Below, one piece after another: positions 20,876 through 32,401 of a stretch of 64,000 bases of DNA (the stretch's first letter is position 1; every line of letters starts with the position of its first letter). The position numbers were made by a program, and so were the translations under genes. The stretch comes from Diploptera punctata. Lineage: Eukaryota > Arthropoda > Insecta > Blattodea > Blaberidae. Location: NCBI GenBank assembly GCA_030220185.1, contig JASPKZ010001240.1:779253-843252 (forward strand), given 5' to 3'. Below the pieces are notes generated by a model, which worked only from the letters and a program-made list of their open reading frames with translations, had not been told where the DNA came from and did no database searches.

Positions 20876-21557
20876 CTTGTTTATTGTTCGATATTTAGCA
20901 GACAGCGATGTATGCAGGGTCACTCGTGGGGGGCCACATTCAATGTCTATGAGATATAGCAAAAACGTTTTGAGTTTTTCTTTTGATTGTTACATATTTA
21001 ATTTAGATACGATTATCCAAAGCGACGTAGTAGTAGTAGTAGTTTTCTTCTTCTTCCTTCCAAGTATTAGGCCAAGGCCTGTTACGATCCTATAGAAAAT
21101 TTTCCCTCCAGCTTTTCATAGGACGGTCCAGTGATCTTCGTGCTCTTGGTATATAATTATAAACAGCTTTGGGGATCCGATTTGAACTCATTCTTTCAAG
21201 ATGGTGTTTCCAATTTAGTTGGTACTGTTTAATATATTCCAAAATTGGCGTAGTCTTCAATTCTTTTAAGATATCGGTGTTCCTTTTCCGATCCCATCTG
21301 GTGTAACCCGCTGTTCTGCGCATGAATCTCATTTCACAAGTCGTTATTATGATTTCATGTTGTTTTTTTAGTGTCCATGCTTCACTACCATAGGTCAACA
21401 CTGGTCTAGCCAAAGTGTTATATAAACGTAATCCGGTGTTTTTTGTACAAGGGATGGTTTCACAACTTGATTAATAATTCCTAAACTTTTATTATAACCA
21501 GTAACTTTTTCAGGGATAGTAGTAGTTTAAAGTGTGATACTATATTTGTGGACACAG
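20876..21557 (+). mobile_element. Mariner-like element, right end only, split by an RTE copy
   Basis: 20876-21030 matches the last codons and terminal region of the transposon at 52590 (CRVTRGGPH, then AAAAACGTTTTGAGTTT and GATTATCCAAAGCGAC). After an RTE insertion the terminal repeat resumes at about 21521 (TTTAAAGTGTGATACTATA) and ends TGTGGACACAGTGTA at 21557. The left part is missing. Confidence 0.75.
21030..21520 (-). mobile_element. RTE-like LINE, 5'-truncated, inserted in a mariner terminal repeat
   Basis: The minus frame 21413-21090 reads ARPVLTYGSEAWTLKKQHE and ERMSSNRIPKAVYNY, over 95% the same as the copy at 29541-30268 by eye. The tail is GAAGAAGAAG (at 21045-21060). It landed in a TAG/GTA-rich stretch of the terminal repeat. 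The intact site is seen at about 55336-55350. The GTAGTAG target makes the exact duplication ambiguous. Confidence 0.8.
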
Positions 21558-21624
21558 TGTATATTTGTTGTCATGGTCATTTCTGGTGTCTAGTAAGTAG
21601 CATGTATGAGCATTTGTATTTAAC

Positions 21625-22775
21625 ACTTAAATTGTCAAATTCACTTCACTTCACTTCTACGTATTGGAAATTGTGTCACGTTATTTCCCCTCTCGTCAAG
21701 GAAAATATCCATTTTTGTGGAAGTCGTCCTCAACCAATGGGAAACATGTCAAATTAATAATCTCTCATATAATTTATTTAAATGTGGCGGACCGCACTGA
21801 AAACGAAATTGTGCATAACTGTTATTATTTTGATATATTGTGCAATTCCACACACACATTTCAGTTATTTCTTAAATGAAGGATTGGAAAAGAAATTGAA
21901 ACAATTCATATTTGTTTTTGCTCATAGTGTTCCTAATAAACTTGAAGGAAATTTAATAAAAACTGGCAAAGACAAAATCGATACTAGTAAATTGACATGT
22001 TGTATACAAAATCCAACGTGGTGATTGTGAAAAGTCTTATGTAGGCCAAACAAAAATATTTATAAGAAAATGAATCGACGAACATAAAAAGAATATCAGT
22101 ACACCGAGTGCAGAACTTTCAGTAATCAGTGAACATATAATTAATCGAAATTATAAAATGAAATGGAATAACATAAAAATTTTGAACAAAGAAAATAATT
22201 ACCAAAAAAGATTAATAGCAGAAATGGCTTATATAAAAAAGAACAAAATAAAGCATTAAATAAACAAAAAGATTTAAATGAATGGTGTGGAACATATGAT
22301 TCCTTGCTAAAATATTTTTAATTATAAATTGGAATTTTAAATTTATTCATTTAAATTTGTATACATTTTAGATTTAGATTTGAGAGCATTTCTTCTCTTA
22401 TCCTTTCAAGCTACTTCACCTACCAATCTCAATCTTCTAGACTTAATAACATGATAATATAATTAAAACAATTTCTAATTATGGAATTTTTCATTTTGAA
22501 TCTTCTTCTATTTTCCATTCTCATCTCTTATGGAACTTAATGTTCACATATAAAAAATTTAATTGTCTTGGTGATGGTAACTATGTACAATAAATGTCTT
22601 GAAAATGGTCTCACATATGGAGATTGAAACGTCGACACATAAATTTATGTTTTGACTGAGATAACGTTTATTTCTTTGCAATTATATTATTTCTTATTGT
22701 TAGCTTTCTTCTGTTTTATTAAAACTATTGGATAAATTTAAAACAATTGATGTATCCTCTAGGATACATTGCGAA
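21625..22775. mobile_element. piggyBac-like MITE carrying a Penelope insertion
   Basis: The left end TTAACACTTAAATTGTC and right end GCGAATTTAAGGATTAA fit TTAA targets. The sub-terminal ATTTAAATGTGGCGGACCGCACTG at about 21778 and the palindrome TGTATCCTCTAGGATACA at 22750-22767 match other copies. About 900 bp in the middle belong to a Penelope-like element, so the MITE was the target. Confidence 0.6.
21838..22740 (+). pseudogene. Penelope-like element, GIY-YIG endonuclease end
   Basis: After KLKQFIFVFAHSVPNKL (the linker after RT in this group) a frameshift leads to VYKIQRGDCEKSYVGQT, the GIY-YIG core, then IDEHKKN, VISEHI and LNEWCGTYDSLLKYF, the normal C end. A stop lies in the endonuclease at about 22071. 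The RT is missing. The 3' part at about 22590-22640 carries CTTGAAAATGG...GGAGATTGAAACGTCG, a degenerate hammerhead-like core typical of Penelope termini. Confidence 0.8.
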
Positions 22776-23820
22776 TTTAAGGATTAATAAATAATAGTTT
22801 TAAAAAACTAAAAGAACACGCTTTATTAGAAAACTAAAAAAATGAAAAATAATTTTAATTTCCAATACGCTTGGGATAAAATACAGTGGTCAACAAAAAA
22901 ATCATCTCCAACATATATAGAATAAAATTAGAGTTATCAACAAAAAGAAAATAATTTTACCATCAAAAGCGTGGGGTGCTCTATATCAATTAATATATTT
23001 GATAATAAACATATATTGGTAAAAGTAAGCTCTCTAAAAAGAAAATGTAAAAATCATAAAAAGCACCCCACGCTTTTGATGGTAAAATTATTTTGTTTTT
23101 GTTGATAACTCTAATTTTATTCTATATGTGTTGGAGATGATTTTTTTGTTGACCACTTTATTTTATCCCAAGCGTATTGGAAATTAAAATTATTTTTCAT
23201 TTTTTAGTTTTCTAATAAAGCGTGTTCTTTTAGTTTTTTAAAACTATTATTTATTTTTTATTTTTTAGTTTTAATATTTTACAGAATAAGATAAAAATGT
23301 AAACATCTTTAAATTCGATACTATTGTAGTATGAGCTAAAAGTAATACTCTTCTACAAAAAAAAACCCTCGCAGCCGGATTTGAACCAGCGACGTATGGA
23401 TTACTGAAATTTTATACCACTAACAGTTCACTGCTCTACCAACTGAGCTCTTACAACGATTGACTAAAAACTCGACTAAGTCCGCAACATATTATACCAG
23501 TTTTCATTTTTTTTTATTTTCGGATGATTCTGGCTAGGATTTTAGAAACAAAATATGAAATTATTGTATTGTCACGGGTCCTCTACACGTATACAAAGTT
23601 TCAAGTCGATCCAATGTTTCTAAGTGTGTGAAAATCGCGTTGAAATATTCCGTTACATTGATAAAAAACACTTTTTTTATTTTCTGATGATTATGGCCAG
23701 GATTTTAGAAAATAAATATGAAATTATTGTATTGTCACGGGTCCTCTACAAGTATACAAAGTTTCAAGTCGATCCAATGATTTTTAAGTGGGTGAAAATC
23801 GTGTTGAAAGATTTCGTTAT
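22776..23820 (-). repeat. Composite repeat, copy 2 (foldback, tRNA-Tyr-like, duplicated tail unit)
   Basis: The foldback arms are ~22793-22981 and ~23065-23258 (about 190 bp each, highly similar), with an uninterrupted loop that shows the empty SINE site. The spacer and tRNA-Tyr-like block follow, then two direct copies of a ~165-bp unit (23515-23645 and 23680-23820) sharing ATTGTATTGTCACGGGTCC and GTTTCAAGTCGATCCAATG, ending at a GATA array. Copy 1 has one unit. Confidence 0.7.
23366..23459 (-). pseudogene. tRNA-Tyr-like sequence with intron, copy 2
   Basis: The same layout as at 1573-1663: D arm, a GTGGTATAAAATTTCAGTA insertion in the anticodon region, and T arm GCTGGTTCAAATCCGGC. The anticodon region reads CTGTTAG, so an extra base disrupts GTA. 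Acceptor ends do not pair. Confidence 0.7.
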
Positions 23821-23879
<59 letters not shown>

Positions 23880-23903
23880 TGTAGATAGATAGGTAGATAG
23901 ATA
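23820..23903. repeat. (GATA)n microsatellite
   Basis: A nearly pure ATAG run, the apparent tail of the composite repeat. The plus-strand-looking frame on the other strand (SIYLSIYL) is an artefact. Confidence 0.95.
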
Positions 23904-24690
23904 CAGGTCAAGCTAATATAAAGCGTGTAAAAAAAATTCATGAATACAACTTTTGAAATTTGCTAAAATCAAACTAGGGATTATAATATCAGATTCAGCA
24001 ATACTAATAACCAGATTATGTTCTACGTAATAAACTTTAGAGTAATTGTAGCGGACATAACAACTAAAATTGAATGTAATATCAAACTGGAAGAGAAAAG
24101 ATCGATAAGTTGGAGAGTGATTCTTTCTTCCTCAGTAAACAATTTCATCTTATGGAGAGGGTCAGTGTCCGTCAGATTGCTTGTCAGGCACTTGTGCCGG
24201 CAGTATAACCACAATCACCTAGCAGTTCTTGCTTTTAGAACCGACTTTTGTGACGCTTTCGAGACCATCTGACAGTATTGTCCATCATTAACAACTCCAC
24301 AGCAAAACATTTGTTTCTCTATCTACTAAAATCCATATGAAAATTAAATATATATTCACAGGGTTATTCTATAACATGTGACGCGACTTTTATTTAATTC
24401 CTTCACAATCTCCTTGTGCCCAAAAAAATTTTATTCTTAGAGTTCCATTTTTCAAATTATTTCCCACCATTTGCAATGATTTTTACATTTTTCTAATGCT
24501 ATTAAGTTATTTAGTAAGGAACAAACATTTCCTTTAACTTCTAATTACATTTCTTATTATTTTGCCCCTATTTTTAGTCTATTTTTGTCTTTATTATTAT
24601 GAATAATCTTTCCTTATTTAAGAGGTCTTTATTCATTTGAGTTGGGGGTTTTATTTTTTTTAAGTTTATTAAGATTATTTCAATGTATTC
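23904..24690. other. No recognised repeat; one weak ORF
   Basis: The minus frame 24214-24023 (63 codons, LFTEEERITLQLIDLF followed by a hydrophobic stretch) has non-random composition but no family I recognise and only weak splice-like context. The rest is AT-rich. Confidence 0.3.
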
Positions 24691-24699
24691 ACGTAGACT

Positions 24700-24975
24700 T
24701 TCACGGCCGGAGTTGCTATGATGATCTTGATGAAGTTTTTCGGGCTGTAGGCCGTGGTCGTGAGGCTTGTAGTTCCCCGACATTTCGCCAGAGACTGCGT
24801 CTGGCATCCTCAAGGGTTGTCTTGAGGATGCCAGACGCAGTCTCTGGCGAAACGTCGGGGAACTACAAGCCTCACGACCACCCTTGAGGATGCCAGACGC
24901 AGTCTCTGGCGAAACGTCGGGGAACTAAAAGCCTCACGACCACGGCCTACAGCCTGAAAATCTTCATCAAGATCA
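24700..24975. repeat. Penelope-type terminal region, inverted plus tandem, with hammerhead-like cores
   Basis: A block with GATGCCAGACGCAGTCTCTGG then GAAACGTCGGGG occurs inverted (about 24711-24816) and twice in tandem (24822-24886 and 24888-24980). The stem TGCCAGA/TCTGGC(A) between TTGAGGA and GAAACGTC looks like helix II of a hammerhead ribozyme. Penelope-like elements are known to carry such motifs in their terminal repeats and often integrate in inverted and tandem arrangement. No ORF is left. Confidence 0.6.
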
Positions 24976-25256
24976 TGATTATTTCAATATTTTTCTATGA
25001 TATTTAACTACATACGTAGCATGAAGACGTGGCAGCCATACTGATTTTAACGAATATTCTAAGCAAAAACAAAGTCGTATTCCAATGCAGCAACATAGAG
25101 TATGTATTAATTAACTGTACACACATACTTCAGAATTTCAGAACTTACGATTTATTTTTGAACGTTGCATTCTTTCACAAGTTAGAGTGCTAAAATTGCG
25201 TTAGTCTAGCTTTTAGGTTAGTCTTTCACAGGTTAGAGTACTTAAATTGCGTTACG

Positions 25257-27433
25257 TTAGCTGAGAGGGATGCTGCTTTTCGAAAATATAGACGGGACAA
25301 AAGTGACGCTAACTTAAGACAATATAAGACATTAAGAAACAAAACGAATCAAAACATTAGGAACGCTAAGTTGCGGTATGCTCATAGTCTCATTGATCCA
25401 AACACAAATGCAAGTGATATGTGGAAACGTATTAGATCAATGGGCCTACGGCAGCCGACAACCAAAGGAGAGAGCATTAACATACCACTGGACGATCTAA
25501 ACCAACATTTCACATCATATGCCACACTTAACATAAACACTACGACCAAACAACAAACTATAGATGAGCTCCTATCCACACCTACTCCTTCCCGAGAAAA
25601 ATTCTTCTTTTCCTATATAATGCCAATCGACGTTAAACTATCCCTGGACCGCATTAGAACTAAAACACAAGGTATAGACAATATAAGTATCGACTTTTTA
25701 AAGAAAATACTCCATGTCATACTGCCAACTGTAACCCATATATTTAATGCCTCAATTATGACCTCAACTTACCCCGAACTCTGGAAAAAAGCTATAGTCA
25801 GACCAATCCCTAAATTAAATTACCTGTAACACCAAACGACTTTAGACCAATCAGCATCCTCCCAGTCCTATCTAAGGCCTTGGAGCGCATTGTTCATGGA
25901 CAATTAACTGATTACCTTAACACTCATAACATACTCGACCCATACCAATCAGGTTTTAGGACAGGCCATAGTACGGCAACCGCACTTCTTAAAGTTACCG
26001 AAGATGCGCGTGAAGCAATGGACAGTGGCCACATGACAATATTTACACTCTTGGACTTCAGCAAAGCTTTCGACACTGTTGACACTGACATATTAATAGC
26101 AAAATTACGCGCTCTGAATCTTTCGGACAATGCTGTTAACTGGCTTGGATCCTATCTTCATGGTCGCCAGCAATGTGTATCCAATGCAGAACTTTCCTCA
26201 TCCTGGCTATCACTGAAGGGTGGCGTCCAACAAGGTTCAGTGTTAGGACCACTTCTGTTCTCTATCTATGTTAACGATATATCCACTAGACTTACCTATT
26301 GTCGATATCACCTATACGCTGACGATTTGCAAATTTACATTCACTCCCATCCTGACGATGTACATGACACACTAGACAAATTAATTAAATAGTGACCTAG
26401 ACTCAATTTCCCAATGGTCGAAGAAACATGGACTTAATCTAAATACTGACAAGACACAGTGCATAATTATAGGACATCGGCGAATCCAAAGCATTATAAA
26501 TTACGAAAATATCCCTACCATTCTCCTAAATGACAAAAATATCCCCTACAGCTCAGTAGTAAAAAATCTGGGTATCTATATGGACCAACACCTAGACTGG
26601 AAATCCAGGTGAATAATACCTGCAAGAAAGTGTTCTCAATTCTTCACTCCCTAAATAGTTTTAAAAACTTCCTTCCTAAAAATTAAAACAAATACTTGTA
26701 CAGACTCTTATAATGCCACACTTCGACTACTGCGACATATTACTGACTAATCTGACAACTGATCTATCTGACAGACTACAGCGTGCTCATAATGCGTGCA
26801 TTCGATTTATATTCAATCTCCGTCGTTATGACCACGTGTCTCCTTCATTTCAGGCCTTATCATGGCTACGCCTAAATGACAGAAGAACTTTACATTCACA
26901 TACCTTACTATTCCAAATTCTGCACACATATTTACCAACTTATTTAACAACACGTTTTCAACATTTATCGGCTCATCACAATTTAGGAACAAGATCACAA
27001 GACTCTTCTTTACTTTTGATACCACACACAGGACCTGTCTGTACTCTGAATCTTACACAATATCTATGGCTAGAGCATGGAACTCACTTCCCAGTCATGT
27101 CAGGGACTGTCAATCGCTATCATTATTTAAATCCAAATAACTGATATCTTAAGTTCGACACAATGAAAACATTAACTACATAACAACTATATAGAGCATT
27201 CTATTAATAATCATGTAGGAAGCTACTTACTTTATTTTATATCATTTTAATTTTAATATATTCTATGTTTTTGTTAGCATTAGCTAGTATTAGATCCATC
27301 ATCATTGTATTTTGTTAGTCTGTATTTTAATATGTTAAAATTGTAATATGTACGTAATTTTTGTATAATTTTACTATTCGCTGGTTGAGTGGAAGAGAAG
27401 GCCTTATGGCCTTAACTCTGCCAGCTAAAATAA

Positions 27434-27474
<41 letters not shown>

Positions 27475-27475
27475 A
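25257..27475 (+). pseudogene. CR1/jockey-type LINE, RT and C-terminal part
   Basis: The frame is open from 25257 and ends at a one-base shift near 25815, resuming in 25880-26392. RT motifs are TIFTLLDFSKAFDTVD (A), GGVQQGSVLGPLLFSIYVND (B) and HLYADDLQIY (C), all intact. Stops follow at 26392 and 26580-26710. The C-terminal frame (26713-27144) has PHFDYCDI and TRSQDSSLL. The 3' UTR palindrome AAGGCCTTATGGCCTTAA precedes a (TTA)n tail (27427-27473). 5'-truncated. A ~50-bp direct repeat lies just upstream (25165-25255). Confidence 0.85.
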
Positions 27476-27830
27476 TATCGTGTATATGTTGGTTGCATCC
27501 CGTGATTCCATAGTATAAATCGCTTCGCGTTTGTTGGCGCATGCGTATTGGTGTATGATCGAAAACTAGACAATTTTTCGCGTCACATGTTGTAAAGAAT
27601 CCACGTACACAGTATTTACCACTTTGTTAATATTTAATTTGATTGTCTTTCATGTTTTCCCCGTTTTATTATTACGAGTGTTCGCCGAGTGATCGAAATT
27701 CGACCGTAAATAACACGTCACTTTATATTACATAATGTTAGTTTTAAACTGTATTATACCATAATCATAAAAATACAGAATATATATTTATGTTGGGACG
27801 ATGGGGGTGATAGTATTCTAAATTAGCACC
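27476..27830. other. No recognised feature
   Basis: AT-rich. Part (27600-27720: CCGTTTTATTATTACGAGTG, CGAAATTCGACC) has a loose counterpart at about 52270-52330, suggesting an old repeat. Confidence 0.4.
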
Positions 27831-27834
27831 CAGT

Positions 27835-27965
27835 AGCGTCAGGAATTTGGGTAACTATAATAAATAGCGGCTCTACGTTGAGAAAACCAGCTCTAACGGC
27901 TAGTGGACCCGACATGCTGATCACATGTCACCCCTACACTGGTAAGATCATCGTCTATCTCTATT
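27835..27965 (-). mobile_element. SINE fragment (central/3' part of the 12947 family)
   Basis: The complement reads CCAGTGTAGGGGTGACATGT, then TAGAGCTGGTT and ACTGGGTGCTAATTTAGAA. It matches the central block at about 13150-13270 and the 3' block at 49448-49490. The tRNA-like head is missing. Confidence 0.65.
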
Positions 27966-27989
27966 ATTAACACATGGACATGTATTACT

Positions 27990-28500
27990 TCCTTGCAGTT
28001 TAAATGGGAGATTTGGCGCCGGATTTTAGTGCCTTGCAGTTAAGAAGGCAGATGTTTTGTTTGAACATGGCCTTTGTATAACACATGCTTCTGTAGAAGA
28101 AATTTAACTCTTGTGCCATGGAGATTTTCAATAAACACTGCCTTGTAGATAAAGGCGGCAAAACTAAGTTTTAAATTTTTAATGATGATACTAAAGCTCG
28201 TCAATAACCACTTAAAAAAAAAAGGGAAGAGAAAATCAATTGTCAAACAGAGGAGAAAAATTTGCTTAACTGATACGTATGTGTATTGTCCTATAGTTTA
28301 AATGGGAGATTTGGCGCTGGATTTTAGTGCTTTGGAATTAAAGAGGCAGATTTTTTTTAAATACGGCCTTTGTACATCGAATTTTCTATTGATACCACTA
28401 AATAACTACTAAAAAATCGGTTGAAAAGCCTATTTATATATCGATTATTTTTTTAAATAGAAACATTCCATATTAAGTGGTTTTCCTTCAACGCAAAGTG
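27990..28500 (-). repeat. Unclassified repeat X, two copies
   Basis: GTTTAAATGGGAGATTTGGCG then TGGATTTTAGTGC occurs at about 28000 and 28300. The complement matches 46960-47130 and 890-1125. A following block (ACTACTAAAAAATCGGTT) recurs inverted at about 49565. There is no coding content. Confidence 0.5.
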
Positions 28501-28745
28501 ATTTGTCGCCAGAGGTTTCTGTCTAAAGCATCTACTTCCTTCTAAATCTCTAGCTTCCATACTTCTCCTCATTAAATCTATACAACGCTCTTTAGGTCTG
28601 CCTCTTTCACTCATTCAATTAACTTTCCAGTCAAGGATCTTCTTTGGTATTCAATCTTCTTCCATTTTTATGAGATGTCCATACCATTTCAAACATTTTT
28701 CTTCTATTTTTTCTACACAGCCACTATGTCACAGAATATCAAACC
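28500..28745 (-). pseudogene. RTE-like LINE post-RT fragment
   Basis: The complement reads, with stops, KIEEKCLKWYGHLIKMEED, IPKKILDW and SERGRPKERCIDLMRRS, the C-terminal domain of RTE-like LINEs. No tail is recognisable. Confidence 0.65.
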
Positions 28746-29540
28746 AAACCCGTCAGTATATTAAAACAGCATCCACATAATACATTTATGAGTTTTTTCA
28801 ACATTTGTAATATTCAATAGCAGAAGTTAAGAATTGTGGTCATTCTCATAACCCTTCTTCGCACAAATAATATAAGAAACTGGCCTTGAACCCATCAAAG
28901 TTGATAAGGACGTTAAAATATTTTCTGTTCGAGGGTAGCACTTATTAAAGAAGATATTAACAGGGTCCACTCAAACAGAAGGGTCCACATTATCCGAACT
29001 CTCCTATACTAATAAGCGGAACACCCGGTATATATGTCTATATGTTTAAAGAACGCACTTGGAAAAACAAATCTACATACAAAAAGAAAAGTAAGAATAT
29101 GTAAGTCTAATTTAATATCAGTATTAACTTTATGTTGCGAATGTTGAAAAAATAAATAAATAAATAAATACATTTAAAAGAAAAATCATAGGAAAATCAT
29201 ACATATAATTCGTAATGCTGATTTTAGGAAATAGTGTAAAATTTAATCAATAAATCTTTGGAATAACGATAGAAGATTAAATTAGAATGACCATATAAAA
29301 ATAATGGAGAAAATAAGAGATAGTCTGAGACTGGATACCTCTGCGAAAAGTACATTTAAGAATCTCAGATCTACAATGGAACGACGTGATCACACCCCGG
29401 AACTGAAGTGAATGGACATGCAACTAGCTTACAGCTTCAGCGCGAGGAGAGAGAGAAAAAAAAAAAAAAAAAGATTACCGTAACTTAATTCAGTTAAGAA
29501 GTTATTTTCATCAAATAATATTGATTCTCTAACGTAACTC
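28746..29540. other. No recognised feature
   Basis: AT-rich, with a TAAA run (29145-29170) and an A run (29458-29473). No ORF or named repeat. Confidence 0.45.
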
Positions 29541-30268
29541 GATGCTATTCTTTTTGCAGACGATTTAGCTCTTCTGGCACTTTCCGAAAATGATTTGCAA
29601 CGATCAATTTATAATTTACAAAAATTAGGTGCCAAATTTAATATGGAAATATCAATTAACAAAACTAAAATTATGGCATTTTATGGGAAGGACCTAATAC
29701 AAAGTAAAATCTGTCTCCAGAATAACATTTTAGAGAGATCTAATCAATTTAAATATCTTGGATATTATCTCTCTATCTGGGATGAAAAGGATATCCCTGA
29801 AAAAATTACTAGTTATAATAAAAGTTTAGGAATTATTAATCAAGTTATGAAACCATCCCTTGTACAAAAAAACACTAGATTACGTTTATATAACACTTTG
29901 GCTAGATCAGTGTTGACCTATGGTAGTGAAGCATGGACACTAAAAAGACAACATGAAAGCAGAATAACGGCTTGTGAAATGAGATTCATGCGCAGAACAG
30001 CGGGTTACACCAGATGGGATCGGAAAAGGAACACCGATATCTTAAAAGAATTGAAGACTACGCCAATTTTGGAACACATTAAACAGTACCAACTAAATTG
30101 GAAACACCATCTTGAAAGAATGAGTTCAAATCGGATCCCCAAAGCTGTTTATAATTATATACCAAGAGGACGAAGATCACTGGGCCGTCCTATGAAACGC
30201 TGGAGGGAAAATTTTCTATAGGATCGTAACAGGCCTTGGCCTAATACTTGGAAGGAAGAAGAAGAAGT
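29541..30268 (+). mobile_element. RTE-like LINE, 5'-truncated at the FADD box, (GAA)n tail
   Basis: A 208-codon open frame (29595-30221), itself open upstream to ILFADDLALLALSEN at about 29550. It continues FKYLGYYLS, SVLTYGSEAWTLKRQHE, YTRWDRKRNTDI, LNWKHHLERM and RRSLGRPMKRWREN, the complete post-RT domain without stops. The tail is GAAGAAGAAG at 30255-30267. Close copy at 21030-21520. It encodes no catalytic activity since motifs A and B are missing. Confidence 0.85.
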
Positions 30269-30574
30269 AATGCTATTTTTAATTTCAAATTAGATTTAAA
30301 TTCTATGGTTTTATTTTGTCGCCTTAATTTAAAGAACTTGAAATTTAAGTACAAGGTACATATTATTTGGGTAATTTTACGAAAATTTCTCTGTAATGTT
30401 CGTATTTTGGTTAACCTGGTTCTTCAATTCATGTTCATTTAAAAGTGGAACCTCAAATAACAATAATCTAGGATGGTTATAACAGCTACGTTATAGAAGA
30501 AAATATTAAATTTCACTATTACCTTACATGAGCAAAGCATTAGTTTATTTTTGAATAAATAATACGTAAATATA
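30269..30574. other. No recognised feature
   Basis: AT-rich spacer. The 64-codon frame at 30248-30442 starts inside the LINE tail and is a chance frame. Confidence 0.5.
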
Positions 30575-31440
30575 TGGAAGTAAACACCAATAAAACTAAA
30601 TATATGGCCACGCATAGAAATATAGGCCTATTGTATAATGCGAATGGATAGTTGATGAAAAATGAGGGACACTCTGAGTAACTGTTGTATTCAAGAATGC
30701 AGAAACAATAATTACGAACAAAAATGAGGTGCAGAAAGAAATTAAAAAAAATATTTATTATGGAAACGCATGCTATTATATATTACAGGGGCAAATTTGT
30801 AAAATTATATGAACTAACTAACTCACTCATTCATTCGCTGACATTATCGAACCCGAAGGTTCATGGCCGCGCGGACATAAGCTCTCCACACATCCCTATC
30901 CTGAGCCAAGCTTTCCAATTATTCCCTGTATAATCTACTTCCTTCAAATCATAGTTAATGTTATTCTCCCACCTCATTCTCTCGTATCTGGGTTCCTATA
31001 AAGACCATGTAGCTCGCTGTTATGTAAGTCTTCTCCATTCACCTGTCTGTTCATCTCTCTTTGGTCCAAACATTTTCCTAAGAACTTAGTCTCAAATACT
31101 CGTAATCTCCTTTCCTCCCTTAAAGTAAGAGTCCGTGTAAAATTATATGAACCCAAATATAATAAGAACAGTTGAGTCTCGTAAATGCGATGGGCAGGAT
31201 AAATGGCATGAATGGTGAATGAGAGAGGAACATGGAAATTTCTTGTAGGAAAACCAGAGGGAGAAGTCCAGTTGGTAGACCAAGAATGAGGTGGAAAATA
31301 ACATTAACCATGATTTGGGGAAGTAGATTATACAGGAAATAATTGGAAAACATTAGCTCAGGATAGTGATCAATGAAGAACTTATGTCCGCACGGTCATG
31401 AACTTACGGATTCGATAGTGTCATTGAGTCTGATGGTTAT
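30575..31440 (+). pseudogene. RTE-like LINE (467-codon family) split by a sibling copy
   Basis: 30575-30814 holds VNTNKTKYMATHRN and the N.EM..EI region. 31153-31440 resumes with PNIIRTV, RPVGRPRMRW-like and WKTLAQD-like blocks and the 3' UTR ACTTACGGATTCGATAGTG. The break shows the duplication TGTAAAATTATATGAAC (30798-30814 and 31136-31152). Many frameshifts. Confidence 0.75.
30815..31135 (-). mobile_element. RTE-like LINE 3' end inserted in a sibling of the same family
   Basis: A 321-bp minus-strand copy: RTLTLREERRLRVFE at its 5' border (31135), then the family C terminus with internal losses, and the 3' UTR CGAACCTTCGGGTTCGATAATG near 30840-30860, followed by a short TAAC/CATT tail (30815-30835). 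A 17-bp target duplication flanks it. Confidence 0.85.
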
Positions 31441-31484
31441 TTTTTAGTTTATCTTCTTTATACAGTCATATATAAAACATAGTC

Positions 31485-31812
31485 CAACGCTGTGGTCTCG
31501 AGGTAGCGTGCTGCCTTGTCACGCAGCGGGCCCGGATTCGATTCCCGGTCGGTACAGGCTCCTGGGTGAGGTTTTTCTCGGAGTTTTTCTCACCTTTAAG
31601 ACACATGTCAGGAAGCTTAGGGCCCAACGGTTCCCGATAATCATCCGGCCATCATCATCATCCTTACCATTATCATCATCATCCTTCACCGGTGTGGAAA
31701 GCAACGGGAAGCTACCACATCTACAGTTTCCTAGTAAAGCTGCAAAGCATAGCATGAAAATGCTATGATTGCAGTGTAAGACCTGCCTTCGGGCAGAATT
31801 ACTATGGATGGG
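31485..31812 (+). mobile_element. tRNA-derived SINE, 'CCGCTGTGG' family
   Basis: Head with TGGTCTCGAGGTAGCGTGC and GATTCGATTCCCGG, internal CATCATCATCC tract at 31652-31685, and 3' block GGGCAGAATTACTATGGATG. Full length, about 328 bp. The GGTAAAAAA that follows is the start of flanking sequence. Confidence 0.9.
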
Positions 31813-32342
31813 TAAAAAACATTTTTTGCACGATAGTGCGTTCTGTCGTACTTACAGCAATGGCGATCATGATTGAAAGTTCAATTTCCTAAATTTCGGG
31901 GTTGGCCACCTATAAATAACTAAATAACCATACTGTAATATTACAAATTACCTACCTAGAGCGGGAAGTAAAACCACTGCCCTTTAGGGGCACGTAGTTA
32001 CAATGTATATACAAAAAGATATCCAAAAGGTAGTGTTAATATACATTATACGAAACAAATCACTGCATTTTAAATTAATTGAACTTTATGTGAAACAATA
32101 TAAAACAATAAACTCGTACTGGCTGCCATTTTACGCCTGATTGGTGTCACGGCCTGCTGTAGAATCAACTAATTTATTTTCGTCATTTATCGTAAATACA
32201 CTGGCCAGACTGCTTACCTCAGTCAGTTGTTTATAATGGACGCAAATATTTCCAACAAAGATGTTATTATTTTACTATTATTTATTATTTTGTAAACGTC
32301 ATCGTGTAAAAAATAATGTACAACACACGTTTGTGAAGTGTT
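31813..32342. other. No recognised feature
   Basis: AT-rich. No ORF over 60 codons with recognisable content and no repeat match in the window. Confidence 0.45.
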
Positions 32343-32401
32343 TTACAGAATCTCGGAAATTAAAAACCACTTCTCAACCTATCATTGTAATATACTATTA
32401 C

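Noticed and set aside
24642..24887. 81-codon and 79-codon frames over 24574-24887
   Set aside because: They read through inverted copies of the Penelope-type terminus, which explains the repeated peptide RMPDAVSGE on both strands.
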